From contig OW804100.1 of NCBI GenBank assembly GCA_942159475.1, positions 13,204,646 through 13,268,645 on the forward strand: a DNA stretch of 64,000 bases, given 5' to 3'. Positions 33,995 through 44,769 of the stretch are shown here, piece by piece. The notes beneath the pieces are model-generated. The model did not search any database and was not told the DNA's origin. It saw only the letters and a list, made by a program, of their open reading frames with translations. Every line of letters starts with the position of its first letter. The stretch's first letter is position 1. This stretch comes from Sthenelais limicola (Eukaryota; Annelida; Polychaeta; Phyllodocida; Sigalionidae). The translations under genes were made by a program, and so were the position numbers.

Positions 33995-35012
33995 TTATAT
34001 TATGTTCTTTTCTTTGATTTTGAATTGTTCATTTTTGCTGCAGGGTCAGATTTTGGGACAACAAAATATGTACTATTGACATAGAAATGCACAATTACAA
34101 TTAATTTTCCAGGCTGAACAAAATTGCCTTAGATAAAAAGAAAATTATTTTTGGTTGTAGCATTTTGGTTTACACCTGTGCAAATCAATGCACCATGAAG
34201 TAACTGTCTACAGTGCATTACAGTACATCCTCCCTATGGTGGGCGCCCAAGTGACTGGGCTCAATTGTCCATAATAGTGAGGTGTCCGGATTGATGCGGT
34301 GTTATTGATATGGCAAATGTACAGTAACAGAATTGACCCAAACTGTTCTTTATAGCGAGCTGTTCGGATTATGCAGCTATCCACGAATATAGGTTTTACT
34401 GTTGACCATAACACACAGTTTGTTAATTAATATGATGAGCAAGAATAATACATCCTTCAGTCTACAATCTGGACATCCAAACTAATGGTAAAACCGACTT
34501 TAAGTTAAGGAAAATCAGGCTATACTGAGAATATCGTATCACTACGAAATGTATATGTTTTCCTGAGTAAAGTATTTTTCAAATCAAATTATATCACATT
34601 CAGGACAGCTCTAGAGACACGCACCCGACACTTGGGGCACTTTCACTATACTACTATTGCCTTAGCATACAGAATTACGACTGGTTTTTGCTGAACCAAA
34701 ACCTTTGACTGGAATACAATTATAGCTGATATGCGGATTTTATGTTGTTGATATACCTTTATCAGTTGAATAGGGAACAATATCAGTGGGTCTAAATCCC
34801 ATGGATTTCAAGCCCTATTCAAATTCAAATTCAAATTTGTTTGATTTGTGGCTTGTGCCATACATCTGCCATATGCAACTGTGTGTGCTGCAATACATTG
34901 TGAAGCTATGCAACAGTGGCGCAGCGGGTGTCAAGTTGAGCAATTAAATCACATCGTTATATTCATTGTTTATCGCAGAAAGATAAAATACCCAGTGGAT
35001 CCCCTGCATACA
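33995..35012. other. No gene seen
   Basis: AT-rich. The 125-codon frame 34848-35225 runs into the MITE at 35013 and is treated as chance. Confidence 0.4.
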
Positions 35013-36508
35013 TATGTGATCCGTTTTAGGAAAATGAGTCATAAGTCGCAAAATATGCATTTTGAGATATCACCATATTTGAAAAAAGGAGATCAAGGGG
35101 ATTCCAATGAAAGTAAACATGAAGGATATTTAAGAAGTGTTCTATATTTTAAGTTTGATATTTTTATTTTTAAAAAGTTATTTTTGAAAAGTTGGCAATG
35201 TTCCTGGATGGGTAATTGCCAGTAAAGTGACTAAATATACTCTATGCGAAGGCCTTCAAAACGCATGGATGTATTTGATATACAGTCCCCAAATTTGCTA
35301 CATGGATTTATAAGAGTATACATACTAAACCTTTTAAAAATCAGAACACTCCAATAAATAGGCTAGCGGCCAAGGGCCAAAAAAGCCATTATTTAAGAAG
35401 TTACCCCTACCCACCGTATAACAAGCTAAATTTGAGGTATTTTGTGTAGAATTTCATGAATTTTCCGAATCTGAAGAAAAAAATTGCCGGAAAGGTGGCG
35501 AACATTGTCAAAATGGCCTGTTTCCATGGAAACTAGTGATTTTTTTGTATTTTAGCGAAAAATAGGTTTTTATTGTCCCATTTCTACACTTTTATCAGTA
35601 TTGTAACCAAACTTGAGAATAATACTGATGTATCTAAGGGTTATCATTTCCATTCGAATCAGTGACCTTGCTCAAGGTCAAGGTCACCAAATATGACCTT
35701 GAAATGTAAAAATAGCAAAATTCTGGGAAGTGACATCCTATTTTCTCTTATAAAAATATGGCAATAGAAGAAAATGGTAACTTAATGCATAAAAATTATA
35801 ACTGACATTAGGGGAAAGAAAAATAACCCATTTTTGGTATAATTGAAATGTCTGTTGCCATGGTAACCAAGCCTCACTTTTCATCCTATGCTAAATTTTG
35901 TGTAAATCTAAATAACATACTGCAGTCTATATCTTTTGAACAATTTATTTCAAAGCAACACAATTTATACATGTGAAAGGGATCCAAGTGAACTTTCATA
36001 ATATATCTTTTAATTGACCTTTGTCAAGGTCAAGGTCACCATTTTCAAGGTCAAACATCAAATTCTTGTTCAAATTTGAGTATTATGTATGTATCTTAGG
36101 AACTATTTATCACTGGCGTACACAATTTATGCATGTGATAGGACACTAACATCACTTCCATGAGACATCATATGAATGACCTTTGGTAAGGTCAAGGTCA
36201 CCTAATCCAAGGTCAAACATAACATTTTTTCTTGATTTTAGATTTAGGTATATGTATCTCTGGAATTTTTTATCCCTAGGTTACCCAATATAAACATCTG
36301 ATAGGGTTCTGGGAGCACAGGCATTAGATGTCTTGTGAATGACCTATGTCATGGTCAAGGTCAACATTTCAAGGTCAAAGATCAAGTTTTGGTCCAAATT
36401 CTTGTATTAGGTAGGTTTCTCTGGAACTATTCTCCCTGGGGTACACAATTAAAATATGCGACAGGGCTCTAACAGCATTTTCATAAGACATGTTGTCAAT
36501 AACCTTAA

Positions 36509-37075
36509 CCCATTGAGGGCGGGCTGATGCCTCAAGGCATCAACATCAAAATGGCTTAGTGGACGGGCTGATGCCTCAAGGCATCACACATAATTTGGCC
36601 CAGGGGACGGGGTGATGCCTCAAGGCATCAATTTTTTATATAAATTGAAGGGGGCATAACTTAATAAAAAATGAATGGATTTTGATGAAATTTGAAATAT
36701 ATGTATACAAACACATTAGAAATATTTTTATAGGTGTGTTGTCATGGAGACAATAATGATGACGTCATAACTGACATATGTAAATGCTGGAAAGTGAATT
36801 TGGAGCAAGGTTGCCCCCCATATTGCACCCAATTGAGACCCATTATTTTAATTATTGAAGACAAAATTCTAGAAATTATGAAAAAATATGATCAATAACT
36901 GTTTACACCTATTAAAAGATGTACATATGACACATATTATTTAAAGAAAATATTCCTAAAGTGTTTTTAAACCCTAAACCTCATGTTAAACACCCGTCCT
37001 GAAGCCCAAAAAGGGGGAAAAGGGCCCCCGTCCACCAGGCAAAAAGTTGTGTAAACTGCCCCCGCCCTGAATGGG
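36509..37075. mobile_element. 567-bp piggyBac-like MITE at TTAA
   Basis: The left terminus CCCATTGAGGGCGGG and the right terminus (reverse complement CCCATTCAGGGCGGG) are inverted repeats starting CCC, and TTAA flanks both sides (36505-36508 and 37076-37079), the hallmark of piggyBac. Near the left end, three copies of TGATGCCTCAAGGCATCA (36525, 36569, 36613) lie exactly 44 bp apart and each is itself a hairpin. The opposite foldback arm shows the empty site CAATAACCTTAG near 40827-40838 (minus strand). No coding frame. Confidence 0.85.
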
Positions 37076-37569
37076 TTAATCAATGAAGGATAAGGCCACA
37101 ATTATCAAGGACAAAGGTAAAATTTCTATCTGAATTTTTAATAATAATCCCTTATAATCCCTAATAATCATCTAACACACAAGAGCTGTGAATAGAAGAT
37201 GTATTTAAGCTATGATAGGTGTGCGTATCTACAAAAAGAGGGCCAGTTTTGCCTATGGCATTTGCATGGATAGATTTCAGTAGAGGAATCAGCTTTTCAA
37301 ATGCATTGAATTTACTTCACTAATTTGATTGGCTGCATGGATCTATTCAATGACAATCAATGACGCTCATTTTAATGACATAGTATAGCATAGGGTGATT
37401 CTATGAGTAAGGGGTGTCAAGTGAGTAAGTATGACTGCTAGGCGAGTCTTCACCTGTAAGCCTGTTGTGGCTTCAAACCTAGATCTTGGCCGGAGTATAA
37501 CCAATATTGTGCATATATTACACTCAATTGAGTAACATCTGACACATTCTTTGACGCAAATTTTGCTCA

Positions 37570-40500
37570 TTGACCAATATTACATCCTCTAGATGTTGCT
37601 CATTGACCATTGTTATACCCTCTATGCTGCTCCATGACCTCCATCATACCTTCAATGTTGCTCCATGATGATCTCTATACCTTTTATGCTGCTAAATAAC
37701 GAGCATTTTATTCCCTATAATGCTCCATGGCCCCCCTCATACCCTCTATAGGGCTCCATGGCACCCATTATACCCTCTGTGTTATTCCATGACCACCATT
37801 ATATCCTCTATATAGTACTCCATGGCCCCCATCACATCCTCTAGAGGGCTCCATGCCCCAAATTATACCCTCCATGTTACCACATGACCCCCTATTCATA
37901 ACCCCTATGCTGCTCCATGACCCCCATTATACCTTCTATGTTATTCCATGACCCCTATTATACCTTTTATATTGCTCCATGACCCCTATCATACGCTCTA
38001 CGATGCTCCATGACCCCATTATACCCTCTATAATGCTCCATGGCCCCCATTATACCCTCTAAGTTACCCTAAGTTACTCTATGACCCCAATGACACCCTC
38101 TAAGCTGCTCTATGATCACCATTATACCCTCTATGCTGCTCCATGACCACCATTATACCCTCGATGCTGCTCCATATGACCACCATTATACCCTCTATGA
38201 TGCTCCATAATCACCATTCACCCTCTATGAAGCTCTATGACCACCATTATATCCTCTATAGTACTCCATGGTTCCCATCATACCCTCTATACTCCTCCTA
38301 GGCCCCCATTATACACTCTATAATGCTCCATGATGCCTATTGTACCGTCTATAGTCCTCCATGATCCCTATCATTCCCACTATGTTACTGCATTGCCACA
38401 ATTATACATGCCATGTTACTCCATAACCTCCATCATACCCTCTATGCTGCTCCATAACCATAACCATACCCTCTTGTGTAATAAGGTTGTGTATTAAGAC
38501 ATGGTTTAATTAGGGGAAATTATATATTAATTAATTAAGGGAAATCAATTAGTATTAATTGACATATGGTGAGCAGGGGGAGTTGAAATATATATATTAG
38601 AACAGTGCATAAAAGCCACGAAGATATTTTAAAGAGTTTTAAATAAAATACTCTCCCTGTTTAGGTTTGATGGTTTCCTGCTTCTAGGGTTGTGAGTCGT
38701 GAGAACTCAATAACTTTGATATTCATTTTATGACTCTGTACCTCTCTGAACCAGGTATTGGGACAGCTGAGGTGTCAGAAATCCATGGGTGGATACAAAG
38801 GGTTTATGAGAGTGTTGACTTGAGGGACTGGACCGCTTCAACCATGCAGTTGGTCCGTTTCTCTCTAGTTGCAATGTCTGTGACATCACTTCCTGGGTCT
38901 CTGCGCAAGCGTAGCATAGACACACGCATGCGCAATAAAGGAATTTGAGGAATTCCATGACGTAGGCCCCCTGTCTAATCCAAGCGGTATATACCCGGTT
39001 GGGTTGGACAGATAGGGCAGTCTTTACCTGGCCGTAAGAGATTCACAAGGGAGTTGGAAGGTTTGGCTGGAAATCTATCTGTGTAAGTGACAGATAGATT
39101 TGGGGAAAGCCACTTCCACTGTTTACAGACATTTCTCACTCACAAAACCTGGAAGGAGAAATTGTCTAACTAACCATATATTTATACGATCAAAACTTCC
39201 ACTTCATTTCTACTGCTATTCTACAACCACTTGTACCTACATTGGACTATATCTATATATATATATTGAAGATCAGAATAATTAAAAAGACTCTCTACAT
39301 CTCTACAACTCAACTACTTCTTTCTTCATTAATTAACCAGCTGACAAGGGTACAAATTAACACCTTTGTTACACTATGCTGCTCTATGGCCCCATCATAC
39401 CCTCTATGTTATTCCATGACCCCCCATAATACCTGTTATATTGCTCCATGACCACCATCATACCCTCTATGTTACGTCATGACCCATATTATACCCTCTA
39501 TGCTGCTCCATGACCATAACCATACCCTCTCTGCTGCTCTATGGCCCCATCATACTGTCTATGTTATTCCATGACCCCCCATAATACCCTTTATATGGCT
39601 CCATGACCCCTATCAAACCCTCTCTGTTACTCCATGACCAACATTATACCCTCTATGCTGCTCCATGACCCCCATTATACCCTCTACGATGCTCCATGAT
39701 CCCCATCATACCCTTTATAGGGTTTCATAGCCCCAATTATACCCACTATGATGCTCTATGACCACCACCATACCTTCTGTGCTGCTCCATTACCACTATC
39801 ATACTCTCTATAGGGCTCCATGTCACCCATTATGCCCTCTGTGCTGCTCCATGACCACCATTATGCCCTCTCTATGTTACTCCATAACACCCATTATACC
39901 TCTATATATATATGTTATTCCATGGCCCCCATGATATCCTCTAGAGGGCTCTATAGCCCCAATTATACCCGCTATAGTGCTCCATGACCCCCATTATACC
40001 CTCCATTTTACCACATGACCCCCATTCATAACCCCTATGCTGCTCCATGACCCCCATTATACCTTCTATGTTATTCCATGACCCCTATTATACCTTTTAT
40101 ATTGCTCCATGACCCCTATCATGCCCTCTACGATGCTCTCTATGTTACTCCTTGACCCCCATTATATCCCCTACGTTGCTCCATGACCCCCATTATACCC
40201 TCTATGTTGCTCCATGACCCCCATTATATCCTCTATGTTGTTCCATGATCATCATTTTACCTTCCATGTTATTCCATGACCCCCATTATACCCTCTATGC
40301 TGCCCCATGGCCCCCATTACACCTTCTACACTGCTCCATGACCATCATTTTAACCTCCATGTTACTCTTTGACCCCCATTAGAGCCTCTACGCTGCTCCA
40401 TGGGCCCCATTATACCTTTTACACTGCCCCATGACCATCAGTTTACCCTCCATCTTACTCCATGACCCCCTTAATACCCTCTATGCTGACCCCATTATGT
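37570..40500. repeat. Diverged 31-bp satellite forming the foldback spacer
   Basis: The unit is approximately GCTGCTCCATGACCACCATT followed by ATACCCTCTAT. Roughly 65 imperfect copies lie in two same-orientation blocks, 37570-38474 and 39374-40500, separated by an insertion. Divergence between copies is high (CCCCCATTATACC, CATCATACC, TTATTCC variants), far older in look than the minisatellites at 7.0 and 19.5 kb. Confidence 0.85.
38475..39373. mobile_element. 0.9-kb insert in the satellite, possible solo LTR
   Basis: The satellite is cleanly interrupted: the left junction is ACCCTCT|TGTGTAATAAGG and the right junction CCTTTGTTACA|CTATGCTG. The ends begin TGT and finish ACA with partly complementary TGTAA.AAGG, the form of an LTR. 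It contains a TATA-like CATAAAAG near 38610 and two AATAAA-type signals (near 38643 and 38934). No target duplication is clear and no internal retroviral-type frame exists, so this is a tentative call. Confidence 0.4.
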
Positions 40501-42204
40501 TGCTCCGTGAGTACTATTAGACCCAGTGTCCACTAAGGAGATGCCACTGGCGGCCTCATGGGAAGTGCTATAGTACCACATGAATACCCCCCACACACAC
40601 CCCCTGATATACTATCTATGTTGCTTTATGGTCCATAAATATACTATGATACCCTCCATATTGTTACCAATACAGAGCTCTTGATTAAGGGAACAATATC
40701 GAGTAAGTCACATATTCAATTCATGGCATCTGAAGATACAGTGCCAACTGAAACATGCCTAGTAGTAAAAATTAGACCTAAATTTCAGGTTTGACCTTGG
40801 AAATTGTTACCTTGACCTTGACTAAGGTTATTGACAGGGTATTTAACGAGAGGCCTTTTAGAGCCCTGTTATATGATTAAATTGTGTAATCTAGAGACAA
40901 ATAGTTATGGAGATACTTACTTAATACCACAATTTGGACCCAAATTTCATGTTTGACCTTGAAATTATGACCTTGACCTTGACCAAGGTCATTGACAATA
41001 TATCTAATGGAAGGCCTCTCAGAGCCCTATCACATGATTAAATTATGCACCCTACAGATAAATAGTTCCAGAGGTAAATACCAAAAACTTCAATTAGTAC
41101 CAAAATTTTATGTTTGACCTTGAAAATCGTGACCTTAACCTTGAAATATGACATTGACAAGATGTCTCATGGAAGGGCACTTAGAGCCCTATTACATGCT
41201 TTTAGTATGTAGCCTGGAAATAAATTGTTACAGAGATACACATATCTATTACTGAAACTTAAACCAAAATTTGATGTTTGACCTTGGATTAGGTGACCTT
41301 GACCTTGACCAAGGTCATTGACAAGATGTCCGATGGAAGTGTTGCTAGTGTTCTATCAGATGCATAAATTGTATACACAAGAGATTAATAGTTCCAAAGA
41401 TACATACATAATACTCAAATTTGAACCAAAATTTGATGTTTGACCTTGAAAATGGTGACCTTGACCTTGACAAAGGTCAATTAAAAGATATATTATGAAA
41501 GTACTCTCAGATCCCTTTCACATGTATAAATTGTGTAGCTTTGAAATAAATTGTTCAAAAGATATAGACTGCAGTATGTAATTTAGATTTACACAAAATT
41601 TAGCATAGAATGAAAAGTGAGGCATGATTACCATGGCAACAGACATTCCGATGATACCAAAAATGGGTTATTTTTCTTTCCCCTAATGTCAGTTATTAAT
41701 TGTATGCATTAGGTTACCATTTTCTTCTATTGTCATATTTTCATAAGAGAAAACAGGATGTCACATCCCAGAATTTTGCTATTTTTACATTTCAAGGTCA
41801 TATTTGGTGACCTTGACCTTGAGCAAGGTCATTGATTTGAAAGGAAATGATAACCCTTAGATACAACATTGTTATTCCCAAGTTTGGTCACAATACTGAT
41901 AAAAGTGTAGAAATGGGACACTAAAAACCTATTTTTTGCTAAAGTACAAAAAAATCACAAGTTTCCATGGAAACAGGCCATTTTGATAATGTTCGCCACC
42001 TTTTGGGCAATTTTTTTCCTCAGATTCAGAAAATTCATGAAATTCAACACAAAATACCTCAAATTTAGCTTGTTATACGGTGGGTAGGGGTTCCCTCCCA
42101 AATTTAGCCTCTGGCCGCTGTACTAAAAGAGATCTTGTGAAAAAAACCTTTGGAAAATGTAAGTTTTGCGACTTATGACTCATTTTCCTGAAACACATCA
42201 CATA

Positions 42205-43200
42205 TGGGCTACATGTGGTTGCTGCTGTCTGACTCTCTCTCCCTCTCTCTCTCTCTTTCTTTCTATCTCTCTCTATGTATACACGTATATACCAATATAC
42301 TTCCCTCGTGCAAGAAAGAAATGCAGCCCACACTTGGCAGCACCTTTGCTACACTAGTTCCACAGTGGAGGCATGCAGGAGGATGACTGGTCCTCTGGGT
42401 AGAACCAAACTTGGCTATAGTAAAAACACGAGCAATTCCTTTTGATTGGCATCAGGTTATGACATAAACATGAGACTGGGAGTCGGTCAACAAGGCCTTG
42501 GCTTCATTTCCCGGGTTGGATATTATCTCTGGAACGCTGGCACTTGAGAGTGTGTGTGGCACTTGAGAGTGTCTGAGTGCGAGACAGGCTTCTAATAATG
42601 CCCTCCTCCTGCCTCCCACTCCCCAGCGTAAAGACCTACCCGGAGGAATAATACAAACTCATATATCCTTCTTCCTTCTTCTGGCCATCTCTAGCGAGGG
42701 TAGTGGCGTGGGGTGGAGGGTGGGTAGGGGGTGAAAGGGGGTAAGAGAGGGGGTGACAACCCCCCACCCCCACATTTTAAATGATTGTTTAAATTATAAT
42801 TTTATTTCATCAAAGTTGATCGTATAATTGTATAATTCGTATAATTCAAGCATTTCAGTCACTTGAATTGGTTGTATGTAGAGTTAGCTAAACAACATAT
42901 TTCGCAAAATTGAATTATACATGTCCTGAGAATCGATAATTGCATTTTTGTCTGACCTCTGTCGTTGACATATATATCACCCAGTTGTCCCTCCTCTTTA
43001 GTTCCTTCAATTTGTAAAGTGTTCTTTAGTCTGTTTCTAGCTCCTTAACTGCAGTTCCACGGCCATTGTTGCGTGACACTTGCGAGACATCCCGGGGTCA
43101 ATCTGCTACACTTGAGCTACTTGTTTTTGTGCCCTGGGGAGGCGGTTCCATTACAAGCCAAGGCTTTGATGAACTATGGACCCGCCGGCTCGACCACCTT
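42205..43200. other. No gene seen; CT-rich patch
   Basis: A CTCTCTCCC low-complexity patch lies near 42230-42270. The remainder is unique sequence with a GGGTGGAGGGTGGG run near 42710-42755. Confidence 0.45.
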
Positions 43201-44199
43201 GGGAGAAGAGACTGAATGCTTTTCCTTCCCCAGCTTTTGAACTTCAAGGTTTGGTCTCATGACCTTGAGACTTACAAACCCAGATTTCTGTTCTTCCTTA
43301 CTACCTCTTTCTCCTGTCTGGATTTACTTCTCATTCTACTTCTGCTCCCCCTTGCTTCCCCCCTATTCACACTTGCATCCCCCCCCCTTTTCCCTTAGTG
43401 TCCCTTGCTTCATCCGACTCTCCGATGCATCAGCTGAATTGGCTCTGCTGTTGAAGTCCTCACTAGCAATTTCGATACCATGTCTTTCTCCCATTTTTCG
43501 TTTTCTTTCCCCATCCTCAGGTGAGCATTGCAAGACCTGACACCGATTGAACCTGGAACCTTGTGTCCTGGTTTGGAGGCACATCACTCTTTTTTTATAT
43601 TGATGAATAGAGAATTCATTCATTCGCTATTTCCTTTCCCACTCACCTCCACTGTCTCCTGCCCCCCTGAAACATGTACCCCCTCTTGCCCGCCGCCAAA
43701 AATCCACCCCTCTTTAACCCAGGTCTCTTACCAGACAAATCCAGAACATCTCACAACACAGGAGTATACCGACCTCTCATTCCCCTGCCAAAAATGCCCC
43801 TCTACCATACTGCTCCCGTCAAGCACGCAATCCATGCACCTCACCACCCTTCACCACCAACCACCACTACCGCCACATCTGGCCCTGAGAAAAAGTCCCT
43901 AGCATTAGACCTGTACAGGTCTGAGGAAGCCGGGCCCACCGGGGAAATCCTGGCGGTGGAGTTGTGCTGAGAACATGGGGTCAGGCTAAATGTCAGCTAC
44001 ATTTGCTCCCAGTCCCCAGGGGGATCTATTACAAGGTGGCAGGAGGTAGAGGGATCAGATGACTAGGTGGGGAGGATGGGAGGAGCTGCTGGTATACGGT
44101 GAAAACCGGACCAGAACAGCTCAAGGCCACAGATATAGGCTGGGATCTAAGGCAAGACATTCTCTTTAACCTTGAGGGAGGGAATGGATAACCCATCCG
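43201..44199. other. C/T-rich unique region, no gene assigned
   Basis: Overlapping open frames on both strands (43259-43540, 43363-43623, 43528-43902, 43674-43970) arise in a C-rich stretch. Several AG|GTGAG-like words (near 43519 and, minus strand, 43640) suggest splice sites by eye, but no frame pair fits and no protein family is recognised. Confidence 0.3.
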
Positions 44200-44245
44200 C
44201 TTAAAGCTGCTTTTTCAGCTATCTTGGACATCAAAATCTCTATTC
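44200..44245 (+). repeat. Weak copy of the TTAAAGCTG dispersed repeat
   Basis: CTTAAAGCTGCTTTTTCAGC then TATCTTGGACATCAAAATC follows the family order loosely. Confidence 0.4.
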
Positions 44246-44479
44246 TATTGTCCTTCTTCCTAAACAGACATATATCTGTACTTGTTTGTTCTTTTGGTTT
44301 AATATGTATACAATATCTTTTCTATCAGTCCAGATATATTTCTCCTATACAAAACCTCGGGAGGACGTTTGACCACTGAATCTCAAAAATCACCCAGGTG
44401 TGTGTACACTTGTCTTGAATACCTGAGCGTTCCATTTGATGACTGAAGGATTCCTACAATAAAACTAAAAATGACTTAC

Positions 44480-44580
44480 CTGACTTGGACCCCCTGTTGC
44501 ACCTGTATTGGTACCAGTTGGGGTTCTAGCGGCGATTGATCCACTACTCCAAAACATGAGTTCATTGAATTGCACGTCTC
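44480..44580 (-). CDS. Probable internal coding exon, minus strand
   Basis: On the minus strand a strong acceptor (TACTAAA branch-like word, then CTTTCTATTTTTCAG|GAG) and a strong donor (AGTCAG|GTAAGT) bound 101 bp. Two frames are open. The preferred one takes two leading bases to finish a codon and then reads 33 codons (DVQFNELMFWSSGS.. then a Thr/Gly/Ala-rich end ..GATGGPSQ), exiting at phase 0. It is preferred because the entry phase matches the exit of the 63118-63194 candidate, giving a Gly at the junction. The other open frame begins ETCNSMNSC. No domain or family is recognised. The gene would be transcribed from right to left. Confidence 0.55.
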
Positions 44581-44769
44581 CTGAAAAATAGAAAGGATGT
44601 CTTTAGTACGTGCTCTTTGCAAAGAACAATTTGATGGTACCTTCCTTACAAGAAAACATAATTAAGTCATATAATTTATTTTTCTTTAGTCTCTACCTTG
44701 AACGGTTGAGAGGCTATATCTACATACATATATATACACCTTAGGGAGAGACTATAATTTCTGATTATT

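Larger units (their letters stand above)
35361..42123. mobile_element. 6.8-kb foldback-type element with arms of 1.2-1.4 kb
   Basis: Left arm about 35361-37145 (including a 567-bp later insertion) and right arm about 40763-42123 are reverse complements. Paired landmarks: AGCGGCCA at each tip; CCTACCCACCGTATAAC; CATGGAAACAGGCCATTTTG; CACTTTTATCAGTATTGT; CTTGACCTTGAGCAAGGTCA. Inner parts consist of units of about 160 bp, each with doubled AAGGTCA sites and a TAxxTATCTxxGGAACTATT segment. The centre is a 31-bp satellite. No transposase frame is visible, so the element is non-autonomous or of unknown mobilisation. The long modular arms around a spacer recall Foldback elements; direct family identity is not established. 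Confidence 0.8.
35013..42204. mobile_element. Second copy of the 18.3-kb MITE, split by a 6.8-kb insertion
   Basis: The left piece 35013-35360 starts ATATGTGAT, has AAAATGAGTCATAAGTCGCA, and ends ACACTCCAATAA, as in 18298-18636. The right piece 42124-42204 reads GATCTTGTGAAAAAAACC to AACACATCACATAT, as in 18637-18715. The two pieces total about 430 bp against 418 bp for the intact copy. TA flanks remain. Confidence 0.85.

Noticed and set aside
34848..35225. 125-codon plus-strand frame
   Set aside because: Its second half is the left piece of the split MITE.
43363..43970. Spliced gene suggested by AG|GTGAG words and several C-rich frames
   Set aside because: Acceptors and donors do not bound a consistent frame, and frames on both strands overlap equally.
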